Assembly: GCA_015233895.1 (NCBI GenBank)
Contig: JADFXG010000035.1
Location: 1-32,694 of the forward strand
Direction of reading: 5' to 3'
Length of the DNA stretch: 32,694 nt
Source of the DNA: Nitrospirota bacterium
GTDB taxonomy: Bacteria > Nitrospirota > Thermodesulfovibrionia > Thermodesulfovibrionales > Magnetobacteriaceae
Shown here: in pieces, positions 20,333 to 27,496 of the stretch
Layout of the letters: each line of letters starts with the position of its first letter
How positions within the stretch are numbered: the first letter of the stretch is position 1
The notes under the pieces: generated by a model
Database searches by the model: none
Told to the model about the DNA's origin: nothing
The model's input: the letters and a program-made list of their open reading frames with translations, nothing else
Position numbers and translations under genes: made by a program

Positions 20333-21589
20333 TTAAACGCTATAGTCCTCCATCAATCTGTGCTTGAGGCGGAACCCTATGTTGTTGTTTCTGTTGTCGG
20401 GGGTGTTGTTGTTCCGGTTGGAACATCGCACATTCTGGGGGCGGCGGCCCCACTACCACCACGATCAACACGGTAGCCGCCACTTACACTACTCGTCCAT
20501 TGCCACACATTTCCCAACATATCATACAACCCATAATTGTTCGCCTTAAAACTACCCACTGGGGATGTTACCGCATATCCATTCATCACAATTAAATAAT
20601 GCCCAATCGAAATTAAATACTCTTTTAGCAGTTTTATCATAAACATTAGCATAACGACAGGCATCCTCTTCTCTGTCCCAATAAGTATCTTTCCCTGTTC
20701 CTGCCTTACAGACACTCTCAAACTCTCCTTCTGTTGGTAAACTATAATTCTTACCTGTTTTACCCGACAACCATCTCACAAATTCATCTGCATCATCTGC
20801 TGATACCATCACTACCGGTTGATTATCTCCATTCAAGAATTACCCTTATAGTCTTTACTGTCATGACTTGGTTTAAACTTCCTGTACTGTGCATTTGTTA
20901 CTACATATTTCCCCATATATACACCATTCGGTAACTTCACAAACTCCATACCCGTTACAGTATCGGTATACGAAGCACCACCTGTTGTTACACTCTCTTG
21001 CTTTGGGCGGCTTGCCATCGCCAATCTTTCCGCTTCTAATTTCTCTCTTTCTGCCTTTAGCCGACTTTTCTCCTGTTCCAACGCTTGTGATTGTTCTTCC
21101 GCTTCTTTCCGCTTTTTCTCTTGCTCCAATTTCCTACGTTCTTCTTCCAACTGATTTTTTTCCTCTTGAACTCTTTGTCTCTCAGAGGATAACTGTTGTT
21201 CCGCCTCGTCAACCTTGCTGTTACCTGTTGGTTCAGATACTTGCGGTGTTTGATTTTTTGCAGATACCAATCCTTCACCAGAAAAGTAAAAAGTCTCCTA
21301 CTAAAGATGATGATTCCCACGGAGTTTGTCTATTGTTTGTATTACCCATCACTCCTTCTCTTGTTTTCTTAAATACATCCTCTATTTTAATCCGGATTTT
21401 TTATGTTCTTAGCCAATTCTGCCGTGTAAACACCATACTCCCTGTCCCGTCTTCTGCTGTGCTCCCCGGCGTTGAATCACCCGATTTCTTTTTTATAACC
21501 GCCGCCCTATTCTCTGCATTTGATACACCAGCCACAAAAAATATAAATATAAGCATTAACGATATGTATCTTAGTGGTTTCATATTCAT
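20333..21589 (-). pseudogene. decayed secreted caspase-like / formylglycine-generating-enzyme (SUMF1) fusion gene
   Basis: Remnant of a secreted multidomain protein. It begins with a good ribosome site (GGGGGAGG) and an intact signal peptide (ISLMLIFIFFVAGVSNA, ATG at 21589). It then runs, only if frames are changed, through the tail of a caspase (peptidase C14) domain (TPGSTAEDGTGS, YTAELAKNIKNPD, RQTPWESSSLVGDF), a long charged coiled coil (about 21030-21220), and an FGE/SUMF1 C-type-lectin-like domain ([43 protein letters not shown]), ending at TAA 20333-20335. Frame breaks are near 21443, 21390, 21290, 20836, 20590 and 20447. The caspase core with its His and Cys is missing: the signal peptide is joined almost directly to the caspase tail. 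It cannot make the original protein. Confidence 0.85.
20366..20460 (-). other. DGR variable-repeat-like 3' end of the FGE domain
   Basis: In the restored frame the gene end encodes [33 protein letters not shown]. Eight codons are AAC within about 17, and the segment ends in GGGTTCCGCCTC (20377-20366), like the initiation-of-mutagenic-homing site of DGR target genes. DGRs mutate adenines, chiefly in AAC codons of C-type-lectin folds, including FGE-type domains. The upstream GGC CGC CGC codons differ from AAC only at adenines. No template repeat or reverse transcriptase is visible, so this would be an orphan variable repeat. Confidence 0.45.
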
Positions 21590-21735
21590 TTGCCTCCCCC
21601 GTTAATTATAAGTCCTAATCCCCGTTGTATTTAAACCAGCATATTTGCATGGAAATATACCATATTGACTTCTCTTGATTCAATATCTCTGTGTTTCAAC
21701 GAAAAAATATATCTCGACAACATTGAATTTATTGA

Positions 21736-21765
21736 TTGCAAATTTGTGCTGTTATTTACTAATAT
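21736..21765 (+). promoter_or_regulatory. probable leaderless promoter of the PAS-GAF kinase
   Basis: TTGCAA (21736-21741), 18-bp spacer, TAATAT (21760-21765). The GTG start of the kinase begins 6 nt after the -10 box, so the mRNA would start at or next to the start codon. No Shine-Dalgarno sequence is present. Confidence 0.5.
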
Positions 21766-21771
21766 ACAAGT

Positions 21772-23565
21772 GTGACAGAGAAAGTTTTAAATGTATCTTC
21801 GGACGAAAACCCTCAGGGTAAGTCCTCGGCAGCCTCTATGGAGGAGAAAATCGCTCTTAAAGAGCATGAGCTTCTCAGAATTCTAATGGATAACGTTCCC
21901 GACTCCATATATTTTAAAGACCATGAGGGCAGGTTTGTCATGGTAAACAAGGCTAAGGCGTACAATTCCTCAACTACTCCTGAAGCAATGATTGGAAAGA
22001 CGGACTTTGACTACTTAAGCCCTGCTCAGGCATCGCGCGTGAGACAACTTGAGGAGGAGATAATAAAAACCGGCAAGCCGATGGTTGGGAACGTTGAAAC
22101 GCTGACGCGTAAAAGCGGCAACACTGTCCACGTTCTGGCCAACAAGGTTCCGTGGTATGATAGTGAGGGAAACATAATTGGCACAATAGGTATATCACGA
22201 GATATAACGGAGTTTAAAGATGCAAGGGAAGCTCTTGAACTGGCAAAAAATGACCTTGAAAAACGCATTGATGAACGCACCCATCAACTTAAAGAGCTAA
22301 ACGACACACTTCTTGCCGAGATAAATGAGCGCAAACGCATGGAAGAGGAAATCCGGAAAAACTATTACACGCAAAGAGCTATCAACAACGTTTTAAAAAT
22401 AGCGCTTGAACCCGTCTCTTTAACTGAGCAACTTGATAAAACGCTTGACTTAGTTCTTTCCATTCCGTGGCTTTCCCTGCTGTCAAAGGGTTCTATATTT
22501 TCCTACGATGATGCCACATCTTCTTTAAATATGATCAGTGTCAGGGGACTGTCAGACTTTTTGCGTCAAACCTGTAAAACCGTTCCTGTTGGAATGTGTC
22601 TGTGCGGCAGGTGTGCTCTTACCAGAGAAACAATCTTTGTTAACCACTTAGACGACAGACACGACATTGGGTACGATGGAATGACAAATCATGGCCACTA
22701 CTGCGTCCCTATTCAAAAAGGCTCACAACTGCTTGGCGTGATTAATCTGTACGTAAATGCAGGGCACACGACAACCCACATGGAGGTAGCGTTTCTCCTT
22801 GCAGTGGCAGACTCGATAGCCGGCATGATGGAAAGAGATAAAAATGAACTTGAAAAGCATAAGCTGCAAAAACAGCTGATTCACTCTGAGAAACTTTCGG
22901 CTCTTGGAAGACTTTCGGCCAGTGTTGCCCATGAAATCAGGAATCCGCTTACCGCTATCGGAGGATTTGCCAGAAGGCTTCATAAAATGGTGTTAGACGG
23001 TACAAAAGAAAAAGAGTATGCCGATGTAATCAGTGCTGAGTCCACGCGTCTTGAGATTATCCTGAAAAACATTCTTTCTTATTCCAGGGCTGAAAGCCAC
23101 AACATGAGCTCTCAGAACTTAAACGAAATAATTGCCGAAACAATCAGAAATTACAGTGAAACAATGGTGGAAAAATGTGTTAAGGTTTTTTTTACAGCCG
23201 GTAATTTGCCGCTCATTAAGGTGGACAGAACTCAGATCCGGCAGGTTTTTGATAACCTTGTCACAAATGCAATTGATGCCATGCCCAGTGAGGGCGGCTC
23301 TGTCAGAATAATAACAAAAGCCACAGTCAAGGACAATGTTAAATGTGCCATGATTCAGATTGAGGACTCAGGGACAGGTATTCCGGCAGACAAAATCAGC
23401 ATGATATTTGAGCCGTTTTTTTCGACAAAGGAAATGGGGCGGGGCACAGGGCTTGGACTTCCCATCACAAGGCGGATTGTTACCGAACACGGCGGGATGA
23501 TAAACGTGGAGAGCTATCCTGGGGCCGGTTCAGTGTTTACCGTTTATTTGCCTTTTAAAGAGTAA
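21772..23565 (+). CDS. PAS-GAF sensor histidine kinase
   Basis: A 597-aa cytoplasmic sensor kinase. PAS (about 30-155, ending in TIGISRDITEFK), a coiled-coil linker (about 155-205), GAF (about 210-360) with a Cys-rich GMCLCGRCA and HGHYCVPI, HisKA with phospho-His in VAHEIRNPLTAIGGF (about 387), and HATPase (DNLVTNAIDA, DSGTGI, GTGLGLPI). No receiver or partner regulator is adjacent, so it is an orphan kinase here. The GTG start lacks a ribosome site; a leaderless promoter is proposed. trpC follows after 17 bp on the same strand, probably cotranscribed by readthrough. Confidence 0.9.
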   Translation: MTEKVLNVSSDENPQGKSSAASMEEKIALKEHELLRILMDNVPDSIYFKDHEGRFVMVNKAKAYNSSTTPEAMIGKTDFDYLSPAQASRVRQLEEEIIKTGKPMVGNVETLTRKSGNTVHVLANKVPWYDSEGNIIGTIGISRDITEFKDAREALELAKNDLEKRIDERTHQLKELNDTLLAEINERKRMEEEIRKNYYTQRAINNVLKIALEPVSLTEQLDKTLDLVLSIPWLSLLSKGSIFSYDDATSSLNMISVRGLSDFLRQTCKTVPVGMCLCGRCALTRETIFVNHLDDRHDIGYDGMTNHGHYCVPIQKGSQLLGVINLYVNAGHTTTHMEVAFLLAVADSIAGMMERDKNELEKHKLQKQLIHSEKLSALGRLSASVAHEIRNPLTAIGGFARRLHKMVLDGTKEKEYADVISAESTRLEIILKNILSYSRAESHNMSSQNLNEIIAETIRNYSETMVEKCVKVFFTAGNLPLIKVDRTQIRQVFDNLVTNAIDAMPSEGGSVRIITKATVKDNVKCAMIQIEDSGTGIPADKISMIFEPFFSTKEMGRGTGLGLPITRRIVTEHGGMINVESYPGAGSVFTVYLPFKE

Positions 23566-23582
23566 TTTGAAAAGAATTCACT

Positions 23583-24395
23583 TTGAGCATCCTTACTGAA
23601 ATCATTGCTAAGAAAAAAGAACGCCTCATTGCTAAGAAAAAATCTGCTGCCTTAAAGGATTTGATTGAAAAGTCAGGTGACATGCCGCCGGTACGGAATT
23701 TTTATAGTGCCCTAAAAAGAAAAAAACCAGCGGAGCAAATAAAAATAATCGCAGAAATAAAGCGTGCCTCACCCTCTGAGGGACTAATACGCAGTGAATT
23801 CGACGTAAGAGAAATAGCTGCTATATATGGCAAAGGGGGGGCATCTGCAATATCGGTTCTTACTGAGGAGGACTATTTCAGGGGCGATTTGAAGTATATC
23901 AGCGAGGCGAGGTACGAGACAGATGTACCGGTTTTAAGAAAGGATTTTATCTTTGACACCTACCAGATGTATGAGTCACGAGCGGGCAGCGCTGATGCTG
24001 TTTTATTAATAGCAGCTGCTTTAAGCAAAGATCAGGCTGGAGAGCTTATGGCACTTGCCACAGAGCTAACTCTTCACGTGCTCTTTGAAGTGCATAACCT
24101 CAAGGAGCTTGATATGGCAATGTATCTAAACGCCCCAATAATTGGAATTAATAACAGAAACCTGACGACTATGAAAGTTGACCTAAGGACATCACTGGAT
24201 ATGATGAAAGACATATCTTCTGAGGAGAAAGTGGTGGTAAGTGAAAGCGGCATAAAGACCTCTGAGGATGTCAGAGCGCTGGATGAAGCCGGAGCAGATG
24301 CCATACTGGTTGGCACATCTTTAATGAAAGCCGCCAATATTGCACAGAAATTAGGCGAATTCCGTAATTACAGATCATCTTCCTTAAACATCTGA
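23583..24395 (+). CDS. trpC: indole-3-glycerol-phosphate synthase
   Basis: Tryptophan pathway enzyme converting carboxyphenylamino-deoxyribulose-phosphate to indole-3-glycerol-phosphate, CO2 and water. A 270-aa TIM barrel with family motifs in order: IIAEIKRASPSEGLI (catalytic Lys), AISVLTEEDYFRG, PVLRKDFIFDTYQ (Lys), IIGINNRNLTTMKVDL, VVSESGIKTSEDV, and ADAILVGTSLMKA. The start is TTG at 23583; AAAAG is the only purine stretch upstream. No other trp gene is nearby; it sits behind an unrelated sensor kinase, so the pathway is dispersed in this genome. Confidence 0.93.
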   Translation: MSILTEIIAKKKERLIAKKKSAALKDLIEKSGDMPPVRNFYSALKRKKPAEQIKIIAEIKRASPSEGLIRSEFDVREIAAIYGKGGASAISVLTEEDYFRGDLKYISEARYETDVPVLRKDFIFDTYQMYESRAGSADAVLLIAAALSKDQAGELMALATELTLHVLFEVHNLKELDMAMYLNAPIIGINNRNLTTMKVDLRTSLDMMKDISSEEKVVVSESGIKTSEDVRALDEAGADAILVGTSLMKAANIAQKLGEFRNYRSSSLNI

Positions 24396-24432
24396 GTTCA
24401 AGTTGCCGGTAATCTCACTAATTCCGGTAAAA

Positions 24433-25782
24433 CTATTTAAGATCACAATTTCGTTTTATTGTTATAGTAAACTGAGCCCCACCATCATTATTTCTGACAG
24501 ATAATACCCCTCCTATTTTTTCCTCAACAATTTTCTTTGCCAAATATAATCCTAATCCAGTTCCATTCTCTGAAGATTTTGTGCTTACATATGGCTCATA
24601 GATTTTATCTATAACATATGCTGGTATCCCACCACCATTGTCTTGTACTGTCACAATTATTTCATCTTCTGTTCCTTTAAGAAAAATCAAAATGGTTCCC
24701 TTATATCCGTTATCTGATAGTTTGTTTTTACTGATTATCGCATCTCTTGCATTGTTAATTAAATTCAACAGTACTTGTTTAAATTCGGTAGAGCAACCAA
24801 CAAATGATAAATAAGATTCACTCCCCTTAATTTTTACTATAATTTCAAGATTATGTGCTTTTCTGTAGGATTCTCCAAACATAAACATTAAATCATCAAT
24901 TATTTTCTTTACGCTGATAATCTGTTGTTTTTTTGCAGGCATTAAAAAATCTCTGAAATTATCTATTGTCTTTGACATAAATTTAATCTGTGAATGAATT
25001 ATCTCAATAGATTTATATAAAGATTCTTTGCTCATTTCATTATAAACGTATGTATCCTTTACATCTTCTACGGTAAGCGATATAGCATTCAAAGGCTGTT
25101 TCCATTGATGGGCTATCATGGATATAATCTCACCCATGCTTGCCATCTTTGATTGCTGTATCAACATTTGCTCATGTTGGTATCTGTTATTCACCTCCTC
25201 TTCTACTCTTTTTTCAAGGTGCTGATTTAAAGATAATAAGTCTTTCTCGACTAACTTCTTCAAATTGATCTCATTTTGTAATTTTTGATTGATAGCTGTT
25301 AGCTCATTTGTACGCTCTAATACCATCTCTTCTAACTTCTCCTTCTCCGCACCTATATTCCTAAATAAAAGGTTAAAGGGTTTATTCAAACCCATTAAAA
25401 AAATTGCTTTATATATAAAATAGTAGGACATAACTTTTAAAATATGCCCAGATACGTTCAGATAGCCATATAAATCTTCATAGAAAGTAAAACAAAGCCC
25501 TGACAGTACTGTGAAAAATATTGAAATTGCTATTAAATCCAAAACATCTTTATGAAAAAATCTCTTGCTTTTAAAAAGTAGGTACTTATTTTCCATATAC
25601 TGACGTGTATTGCATGTGAGAGTAAAAAGGCAAAATGCTATAACTATACAAAACAATTCAACAATCGTATGATATGCTAAATACCCGTAAAGACAGCTTA
25701 AAACTAGAACTAATATTAGGAAACCCAACAAAAAATTACTTTTTAAAACCTTTAAATTATAAGATTTTATTATGTTTTCCAT
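24433..25782 (-). CDS. MASE3-type membrane sensor histidine kinase with shortened sensor
   Basis: A 449-aa kinase anchored by N-terminal membrane helices. The sensor begins like MASE3 (YHTIVELFCIVIAFCLF) and ends like MASE3 (GLCFTFYEDLYGYLNVSGH, YYFIYKAIF...NKPFNLLFRN), but the middle helices that normally follow NKYLLF seem absent: it jumps straight to KSKRFFHKDVLDLIAISI. A long coiled coil (about 145-210) leads to HisKA with IAHQWKQPLNAI (about 226) and an intact HATPase (INNARDAI, DNGGGI, GTGLGLYLAKKI). There is no receiver in cis. ATG at 25782 has GAGGG 4 nt upstream. Upstream lie an 11-bp-repeat promoter and a Crp/Fnr-type site, so it may answer to both. Confidence 0.88.
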   Translation of the reverse strand: MENIIKSYNLKVLKSNFLLGFLILVLVLSCLYGYLAYHTIVELFCIVIAFCLFTLTCNTRQYMENKYLLFKSKRFFHKDVLDLIAISIFFTVLSGLCFTFYEDLYGYLNVSGHILKVMSYYFIYKAIFLMGLNKPFNLLFRNIGAEKEKLEEMVLERTNELTAINQKLQNEINLKKLVEKDLLSLNQHLEKRVEEEVNNRYQHEQMLIQQSKMASMGEIISMIAHQWKQPLNAISLTVEDVKDTYVYNEMSKESLYKSIEIIHSQIKFMSKTIDNFRDFLMPAKKQQIISVKKIIDDLMFMFGESYRKAHNLEIIVKIKGSESYLSFVGCSTEFKQVLLNLINNARDAIISKNKLSDNGYKGTILIFLKGTEDEIIVTVQDNGGGIPAYVIDKIYEPYVSTKSSENGTGLGLYLAKKIVEEKIGGVLSVRNNDGGAQFTITIKRNCDLK

Positions 25783-25804
25783 AATCCCTCACTCAGTTTA
25801 AATA

Positions 25805-25915
25805 CTATTCAACTTGTGTTTCAGATACTATCTCTCTAATAATCCCCTCCAGTTCTTCTGATGTCCTGAAAGTTTTTGCTTCTTCATTATTTAGTTCCTC
25901 ATTCTCCCCTAAAAA
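25805..25915 (-). pseudogene. truncated copy of the 52-aa small ORF
   Basis: The frame ends NNEEAKTFRTSEELEGIIRE then IVSETQVE and a TAG at 25807-25805. About 75 bp are nearly identical to the end of the intact copy (27236-27394), and the sequence just upstream matches that copy's leader (GAGGAACTAA). The roughly 110 bp between them in the intact copy are missing, so the start and the first half of the protein are lost. No in-frame start codon is present. It is a remnant of a duplicated promoter-ORF cassette. Confidence 0.6.
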
Positions 25916-25933
25916 AGTACCGTTGTTGCATTT

Positions 25934-25970
25934 ATAATAAATGAAGGTATCTTACATATTACTTACAAAT
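25934..25970 (-). promoter_or_regulatory. promoter with two 11-bp-spaced direct repeats
   Basis: Minus strand ATTTGTAAG (25970-25962) and ATATGTAAG (25959-25951) lie 11 bp apart. After the last GTAAG come exactly 11 nt, then TATTAT (25939-25934) as -10. It faces the small-ORF remnant and the MASE3 kinase. Confidence 0.6.
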
Positions 25971-26129
25971 TTGTGATAACACTTCTATACTTTAAAAAAG
26001 ATATACTACATACTCTAATGCCTATGTATCAATATAATGAACGGCACAATTACCATACTTGAGATTTGTGTCATAAACTAAAGATATATTTATATACCAG
26101 GATATTATCTTATGCTTTAACTTCAAGAT

Positions 26130-26175
26130 ATCATAGCAACACAAAGCCCTGAATTGTGTAATGCAAACTACAAAA
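26130..26175 (-). promoter_or_regulatory. Crp/Fnr-type site and -10 box ahead of the MASE3 kinase
   Basis: Half-palindromic site TTGTGTA-N8-TACAAAA (26154-26175; spacer ATGCAAAC), nearly identical to the perfect site at 27074-27095. On the minus strand 18 bp separate it from TATGAT (26135-26130). The site centre falls about 41.5 bp upstream of the expected start, the class II activator position. It overlaps the last codons of the Crp/Fnr gene. Confidence 0.5.
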
Positions 26176-26872
26176 TAAAATCATTTTCAAAAAATTTTGT
26201 GTTAAAATAATAGTATTTCTTTTTAACATCCAAAATATAGCCTTCTTTTCTCCAATGTGCCAGCACTGATGTGACTGTCTCGCGAAACAAACCTGTCATA
26301 TCAGCAATATCCTGATGGGTTACTTGAATTTCTATCTTGATTCCGTTAGGGGTTTGTGCTACAAATTTACTTGCTAACCTTTGAAACATCGCTTTTATTC
26401 TCTGTTCAGCCTTATTATAGGTTAATCTTTTAATAATATCATTTGCTTCTCTTACTTTTGAACATAAATCCGTCATTAAATAGTGAACAAAGCTGGGTTC
26501 TGAACTAACCAAAAGCCAAAAATCATTTTTTGACATAATTGCAACAAGGGTGTTCTCCACAGCAATTACCGTTGCGCTTGTTGTTTGATTATCAATCAGA
26601 GACATTTCTCCAAAATATTCACCGATACCTCTTACTGCAATCGTTACATCTTTCCCATCATCGTTTATAACATTTACTTTAACCTTGCCAGTTAAAATCA
26701 TGTACAGTTGTTTATTTTCACTACCGTGCTGGACAAGCACTACATCCTTCTTATACTTTCTAATCAGTATTTTATTAGATATCTGTTCTATATCAGCAAC
26801 ACTTAGACAGGATAAAAGCGGCACTTTTCTCAATAGACAGATAGCATTGTCACTCTTGCAGTATTTTTTCAT
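26168..26872 (-). CDS. Crp/Fnr family transcriptional regulator
   Basis: A 234-aa regulator: cyclic-nucleotide-binding-like beta barrel (about residues 15-135; LYMILTGKVKVNV, GEYFGEMSLIDNQTTSATV), dimerisation helix (about 140-170), and C-terminal winged helix-turn-helix (VTHQDIADMTGLFRETVTSVL, written here in two parts: VTHQDIADMTG / LFRETVTSVL; about 187-207). No Fnr-type N-terminal cysteine cluster is visible (only isolated Cys), so it is probably not an oxygen-sensing Fe-S Fnr; the effector is unknown. ATG at 26872 overlaps the stop of a 49-aa upstream ORF as ATGA and has no good ribosome site of its own, which suggests coupling. Matching palindromes at each end of the gene suggest autoregulation. 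Confidence 0.9.
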   Translation of the reverse strand: MKKYCKSDNAICLLRKVPLLSCLSVADIEQISNKILIRKYKKDVVLVQHGSENKQLYMILTGKVKVNVINDDGKDVTIAVRGIGEYFGEMSLIDNQTTSATVIAVENTLVAIMSKNDFWLLVSSEPSFVHYLMTDLCSKVREANDIIKRLTYNKAEQRIKAMFQRLASKFVAQTPNGIKIEIQVTHQDIADMTGLFRETVTSVLAHWRKEGYILDVKKKYYYFNTKFFENDFIL

Positions 26873-27018
26873 GCGGTTAGATAGTCAATGTAAACTTGAA
26901 ACTCAGAAATGTTATTAAGTTTTAGATTATTTATCTGGAAACACATCCTGTACAATCGTCCAAAAGAACGACGTCGCCACAAGTAACAAATCGCTACTAC
27001 CACATATATAACATCCAT
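26869..27018 (-). CDS. candidate 49-aa small protein coupled to the Crp/Fnr gene
   Basis: The frame opens at ATG 27018, about 10 nt after an AGGGAGG ribosome site, and runs MDVIYVVVAICYLWRRRSF... to a TGA that overlaps the crp-like ATG (ATGA). The first 14 residues are hydrophobic and followed by RRR, so it could be a small membrane peptide; alternatively it is only a leader that couples crp translation. A competing frame (GTG 27025 to TAA 26927, 32 aa, LYGCYICGSSDLLLVATSFF) has too short a ribosome-site spacing. I do not recognise a family. Confidence 0.4.
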   Translation of the reverse strand: MDVIYVVVAICYLWRRRSFGRLYRMCFQINNLKLNNISEFQVYIDYLTA

Positions 27019-27048
27019 ATAACACATTCCTCCCTTTAGGAACAGTAG

Positions 27049-27095
27049 ATTGTAACAAATAATTATTTGCTAATTTTGTAATCCAAACTACAAAA
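27049..27095 (-). promoter_or_regulatory. Crp/Fnr-type operator and -10 box of the small-ORF-crp operon
   Basis: Perfect palindrome TTTTGTA-N8-TACAAAA (27074-27095). On the minus strand, 19 bp later, comes TACAAT (27054-27049). With a start near 27042 the palindrome is centred about 42 bp upstream, which is class II activator geometry. The AGGGAGG of the small ORF follows directly. No good -35 box exists, as expected for activator dependence. Confidence 0.55.
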
Positions 27096-27235
27096 TGAAT
27101 GAATTACAATATAGTTACGCATAATTTATATATTCTCACGAAAAGAATTGTGACACAAAGATTTATTAATGCTGCGGTTTATAATTTACGATAAAAATGA
27201 AGTGTATTCAATGTGATGGCAAAAAGAGTGAACGG

Positions 27236-27394
27236 TTAATCTTGAGTTTCAGATACTATCTCTCTGATAATCCCCTCCAGTTCTTCTGATGTCTTGAAAG
27301 TTTTTGCTTCTTCTGATGAAATATTTTTTACGGTGCCAATTATAGAGTGTTGACCATCATTTCTATAAATGCTCAAGATATATGTGGATTTCAC
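27236..27394 (-). CDS. 52-aa conserved-looking small protein
   Basis: GTG start (27394-27392), GAGGA 6 nt upstream, TAA at 27238-27236. Sequence features: YILSIYRND at the start, then a Gly/Ile strand (HSIIGTVKNI), then an acidic helix (SEEAKTFKTSEELEGIIREI). The strand-strand-helix pattern and the IYR...GTV...F.S.EEL spacing resemble small uncharacterised bacterial ORFs of the 'RIYRR...GVVE...F.S.EELW' kind, function unknown. A truncated copy lies at 25805-25915, showing that the cassette was duplicated. It is preceded by a 15-codon ORF with a GTGA overlap and by an 11-bp-repeat promoter. Confidence 0.6.
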   Translation of the reverse strand: MKSTYILSIYRNDGQHSIIGTVKNISSEEAKTFKTSEELEGIIREIVSETQD

Positions 27395-27438
27395 GATGTT
27401 TCCTCATATATTTGTACCTTTATTGTTAGCGACTCCAT
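27391..27438 (-). CDS. possible 15-aa leader peptide
   Basis: ATG at 27438 lies 7 nt after GAGGA; the peptide is MESLTIKVQIYEETS and its TGA overlaps the GTG of the 52-aa ORF (GTGA). A well-placed ribosome site and overlap suggest translational coupling, but so short a frame may be chance. Confidence 0.3.
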   Translation of the reverse strand: MESLTIKVQIYEETS

Positions 27439-27496
27439 TGTTAGTTCCTCGTCCTCCCATAAAAAACTTCCCTAAAATAGCATCTATGTTGTGTTT

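Larger units (their letters stand above)
25783..26167. other. regulatory region ahead of the MASE3 kinase
   Basis: Non-coding apart from the ORF remnant at 25805-25915. Reading toward the kinase it holds a Crp/Fnr-type palindrome (26154-26175) with TATGAT 18 bp downstream, then the 11-bp direct repeats with their -10 box (25934-25970), then the truncated copy of the small ORF found at 27236-27394. Confidence 0.6.

Noticed and set aside
20364-20934. Plus-strand open frames (61 and 66 aa) opposite the FGE region
   Set aside because: His/Thr/Tyr-rich translations are antisense shadows of the decayed FGE domain; no ribosome sites.
20889-21605. 238-aa plus-strand open frame opposite the coiled coil
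   Set aside because: It is the antisense of the charged coiled-coil and signal-peptide region, with leucine/proline/serine-rich nonsense composition; the minus strand carries recognisable domains.
20015-21771. DGR reverse transcriptase or template repeat near the variable-repeat-like sequence
   Set aside because: I found no YxDD-type reverse transcriptase, accessory (Avd) gene or second AAC-rich repeat on either strand, so a complete DGR is not claimed.
24396-24432. Possible bidirectional terminator between trpC and the MASE3 kinase
   Set aside because: The CCGGTAA units there are direct, not inverted, repeats and no stem with a T-run can be drawn.
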